This document shows positions 62,900 through 64,000 of a stretch of 64,000 nt of DNA, one piece after another. Source of the stretch: Schaalia sp. ZJ405. GTDB lineage: Bacteria > Actinomycetota > Actinomycetes > Actinomycetales > Actinomycetaceae. The first letter of the stretch is position 1, and the number at the start of each line of letters is the position of its first letter. Where the stretch lies: NCBI RefSeq assembly GCF_011038885.2, contig NZ_CP064952.1, positions 1,302,001 to 1,366,000 on the forward strand, in the 5' to 3' direction. The notes below the pieces were generated by a model. It saw only the letters and a list, made by a program, of their open reading frames with translations. It was not told where the DNA came from and searched no databases. The position numbers and the translations under genes were made by a program.

Positions 62900-63706
62900 A
62901 TCGCGCTGCCGCATCACAACTAAGCCTACTGACTCCTGCGCTCTCTGCCCAAAAATTTAGGGGAAAGTCACCCCACATTCGAGATCTCTTCAAGGTTTTC
63001 ACTACGAAAGGGGCATGCCGAGACTACTTGCCACACGGCGATCAATCTCCGGGGGCGTGCGCGTACACGACGGTGCCGCGGATCAGCAAGACGGGGGAAA
63101 GATGTCGATGTGGTGGACATGCTCGACTGAGCATCCCGCTGAGTGAGTTGCTTCTATTGACCCGCAGGTTGCAACCTGGTTGACCAGTGTGAGCACAGTG
63201 AGTGCAGTGCTTCAAACAGCCCCGGTACGTGAAGCAGCAAGACCGCGGAAAAGAGAGAGAAGAGCCTGTAGGCTCTTTGTCCTACAGACCCACCTCGGCT
63301 CATGATGGGAGACCTTGTCCCCACCTTCCAGCACGTCGATACTATCGCCAACGACGTGCTTTCACCAGAGAGAAACGCCTCTGCCCTTTCGGAGAGAAGC
63401 CACCGATACATCATCCTCGTCCAACGGTAGGCCTAGCGATACCCATACATTGCCGCAGCTCTCTGCAAAAAACTTCAGGGAAAGTTACGCACCGATCAGA
63501 CTGCCGTCAACGTGGCGCGATCAGGAGACTTTCCTTCGATCTCTTTCATTAGAAATGAAAAAATAAAGAAAATATGATACCTGAGGCTGTTCACATTCAG
63601 AGATGGGTTAGAAATATCTCTTGTCAGGATATGCACTCTGAGATTAGTCTCACATGTGTGAGAGGTGTTCTCATATTCATCGATGGAATGACTTCAAGGG
63701 CGAAGA
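62900..63706. other. About 800 bp with no convincing gene
   Basis: Short frames exist on both strands, but none has a good start signal or recognisable family. Visible features are a hairpin AAGAGCC-TGTA-GGCTCTT followed by a third T (63260-63278), an imperfect direct repeat of about 30 bp (62941-62971 and 63459-63488), and a change to clearly AT-rich sequence from about 63540. The last part should hold the promoter of the secreted protein gene. Confidence 0.45.
63648..63663 (+). promoter_or_regulatory. Operator-like inverted repeat upstream of the secreted protein gene
   Basis: TCTCACA and TGTGAGA flank a two-base centre, 43 bases before the ATG at 63707. The symmetry and position fit a dimeric repressor site. 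Motif only; no cognate regulator can be named. Confidence 0.3.
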
Positions 63707-64000
63707 ATGATAGGCAGGAGAATAGCTGCGTTCGCAATGATCGTGGCACTGAGTGCAACAAGTTTCCTCGCAGAAACTCGTGCGTTTGCGGCACCCGTGA
63801 CGTGTGAAGCTCATAAGGTCAGTCAAAATGTGATGAAGTCCTTGTGCTTGTATTCAACCCCGGGGAACAGTCACTATGCAGAGGCTCGCCTCCAGTTTGA
63901 TGGATACGCGGCATATCGCCATTCAGATACTGCACCTATGGGCATCGAGAGTATCTCCAGAGTGTTTCATGGTGGATATATTTCGCAGGGGCCTTGGCCG
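63707..64000 (+). CDS. Secreted protein, N-terminal 98 codons (runs off the window)
   Basis: The ATG at 63707 starts a clear signal peptide (MIGRR, hydrophobic AAFAMIVALSATSFLA, cleavage probably after TRAFA), followed by PVTCEAHKVSQNVMKS and a mature region with Tyr, His and Gly. The frame is open to base 64000, ending in GGYISQGPWP. Local composition is AT-richer than most genes here. I do not recognise the family. The AT-rich, secreted and PW/GVW-containing character recalls the decayed gene at 39175-39478, but I cannot show homology. Gene body and function are outside the window. Confidence 0.7.
   Translation, partial: MIGRRIAAFAMIVALSATSFLAETRAFAAPVTCEAHKVSQNVMKSLCLYSTPGNSHYAEARLQFDGYAAYRHSDTAPMGIESISRVFHGGYISQGPWP

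Noticed and set aside
63293..63429. Short plus-strand frame beginning MMGDLVPTF that looked protein-like
   Set aside because: Too short, no ribosome site, no family recognised; kept out of the feature list.
63154..63552. ORFs of about 80-116 codons on both strands in the non-coding stretch
   Set aside because: They overlap each other, lack ribosome sites and contain no domain-like pattern; composition is that of random open frames.
62824..63706. Phage or island attachment at tRNA-Arg
   Set aside because: No integrase, no second copy of the tRNA 3' end in the window, and the non-coding stretch lies on the 5' side of the tRNA.

Overview
The window looks like the chromosome of an actinobacterium, most likely a member of the Actinomycetaceae (Schaalia/Actinomyces-like). 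The reasons are the moderately high GC content, the actinobacterial families (DUF3000, DUF3043, class II DAHP synthase, the TreY-TreZ pathway, ErpA next to a glycerate-kinase-like gene), frequent GTG starts, and two cell-wall surface proteins with LAXTG sorting signals. The genus is an inference from gene content; nothing here proves it. Almost all of the window is ordinary core genome. I see no prophage, integrase, transposase, rRNA operon or CRISPR array.

Layout. 1-11.1 kb: the 5' part of thrS, then two wall-anchored proteins on the minus strand, a giant CshA-type fibrillar adhesin built of about fifteen 100-residue repeats and a SHIRT-domain protein with a proline/glutamate stalk. 11.3-11.8 kb: five tRNA genes (Val-CAC, Cys, Gly, Val-GAC, Gly). 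12-18.7 kb: glgX-treY-treZ, which debranches alpha-glucan and turns its chains into trehalose. 18.7-24.9 kb: DUF3000, RNase D, dxs and an S9 peptidase. 25-29.6 kb: a PPi-dependent phosphofructokinase with DAHP synthase, plsC and a DnaQ-like exonuclease. 29.9-38.9 kb: trpD with a receiver-like protein, an FKBP lipoprotein, erpA, a glycerate-kinase-like protein, an M20 dipeptidase, DUF3043, pyrD and a SpoU methyltransferase.

38.9-39.5 kb is a small AT-richer island with a membrane protein and a frameshifted gene. It is followed by an NSS amino-acid transporter with its tiny MetS subunit, an AEC transporter and glf. 44-48.2 kb: an AgrC/AgrA-like two-component pair, a family 2 glycosyltransferase and a GtrA-like protein. 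48.3-55.3 kb: a GH3 glycosidase (coupled to a small Cys-rich ORF), a HAD phosphatase, PTS IIB and IIA, malQ and a second IIB. These, with glgX-treYZ, make carbohydrate handling the main theme. 55.7-61.7 kb: tesB, ettA, an SSB paralogue, orn and ilvA.

The most unusual locus is at 61.8-62.6 kb. Two short ORFs share a conserved 14-residue C-terminus with three Cys, differ mostly by synonymous changes, each have a hairpin over the stop codon, and lie directly upstream of an orphan OmpR-type winged-helix regulator. The second is a sequence-wide signal: the octamer CGAGGACG occurs about 48 times (hand count, both strands), in several reading frames and in many intergenic regions, and inverted pairs of it form two terminators, as DNA uptake words do in other bacteria. 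The window ends with tRNA-Arg, about 800 bases without a convincing gene, and the start of a secreted protein.
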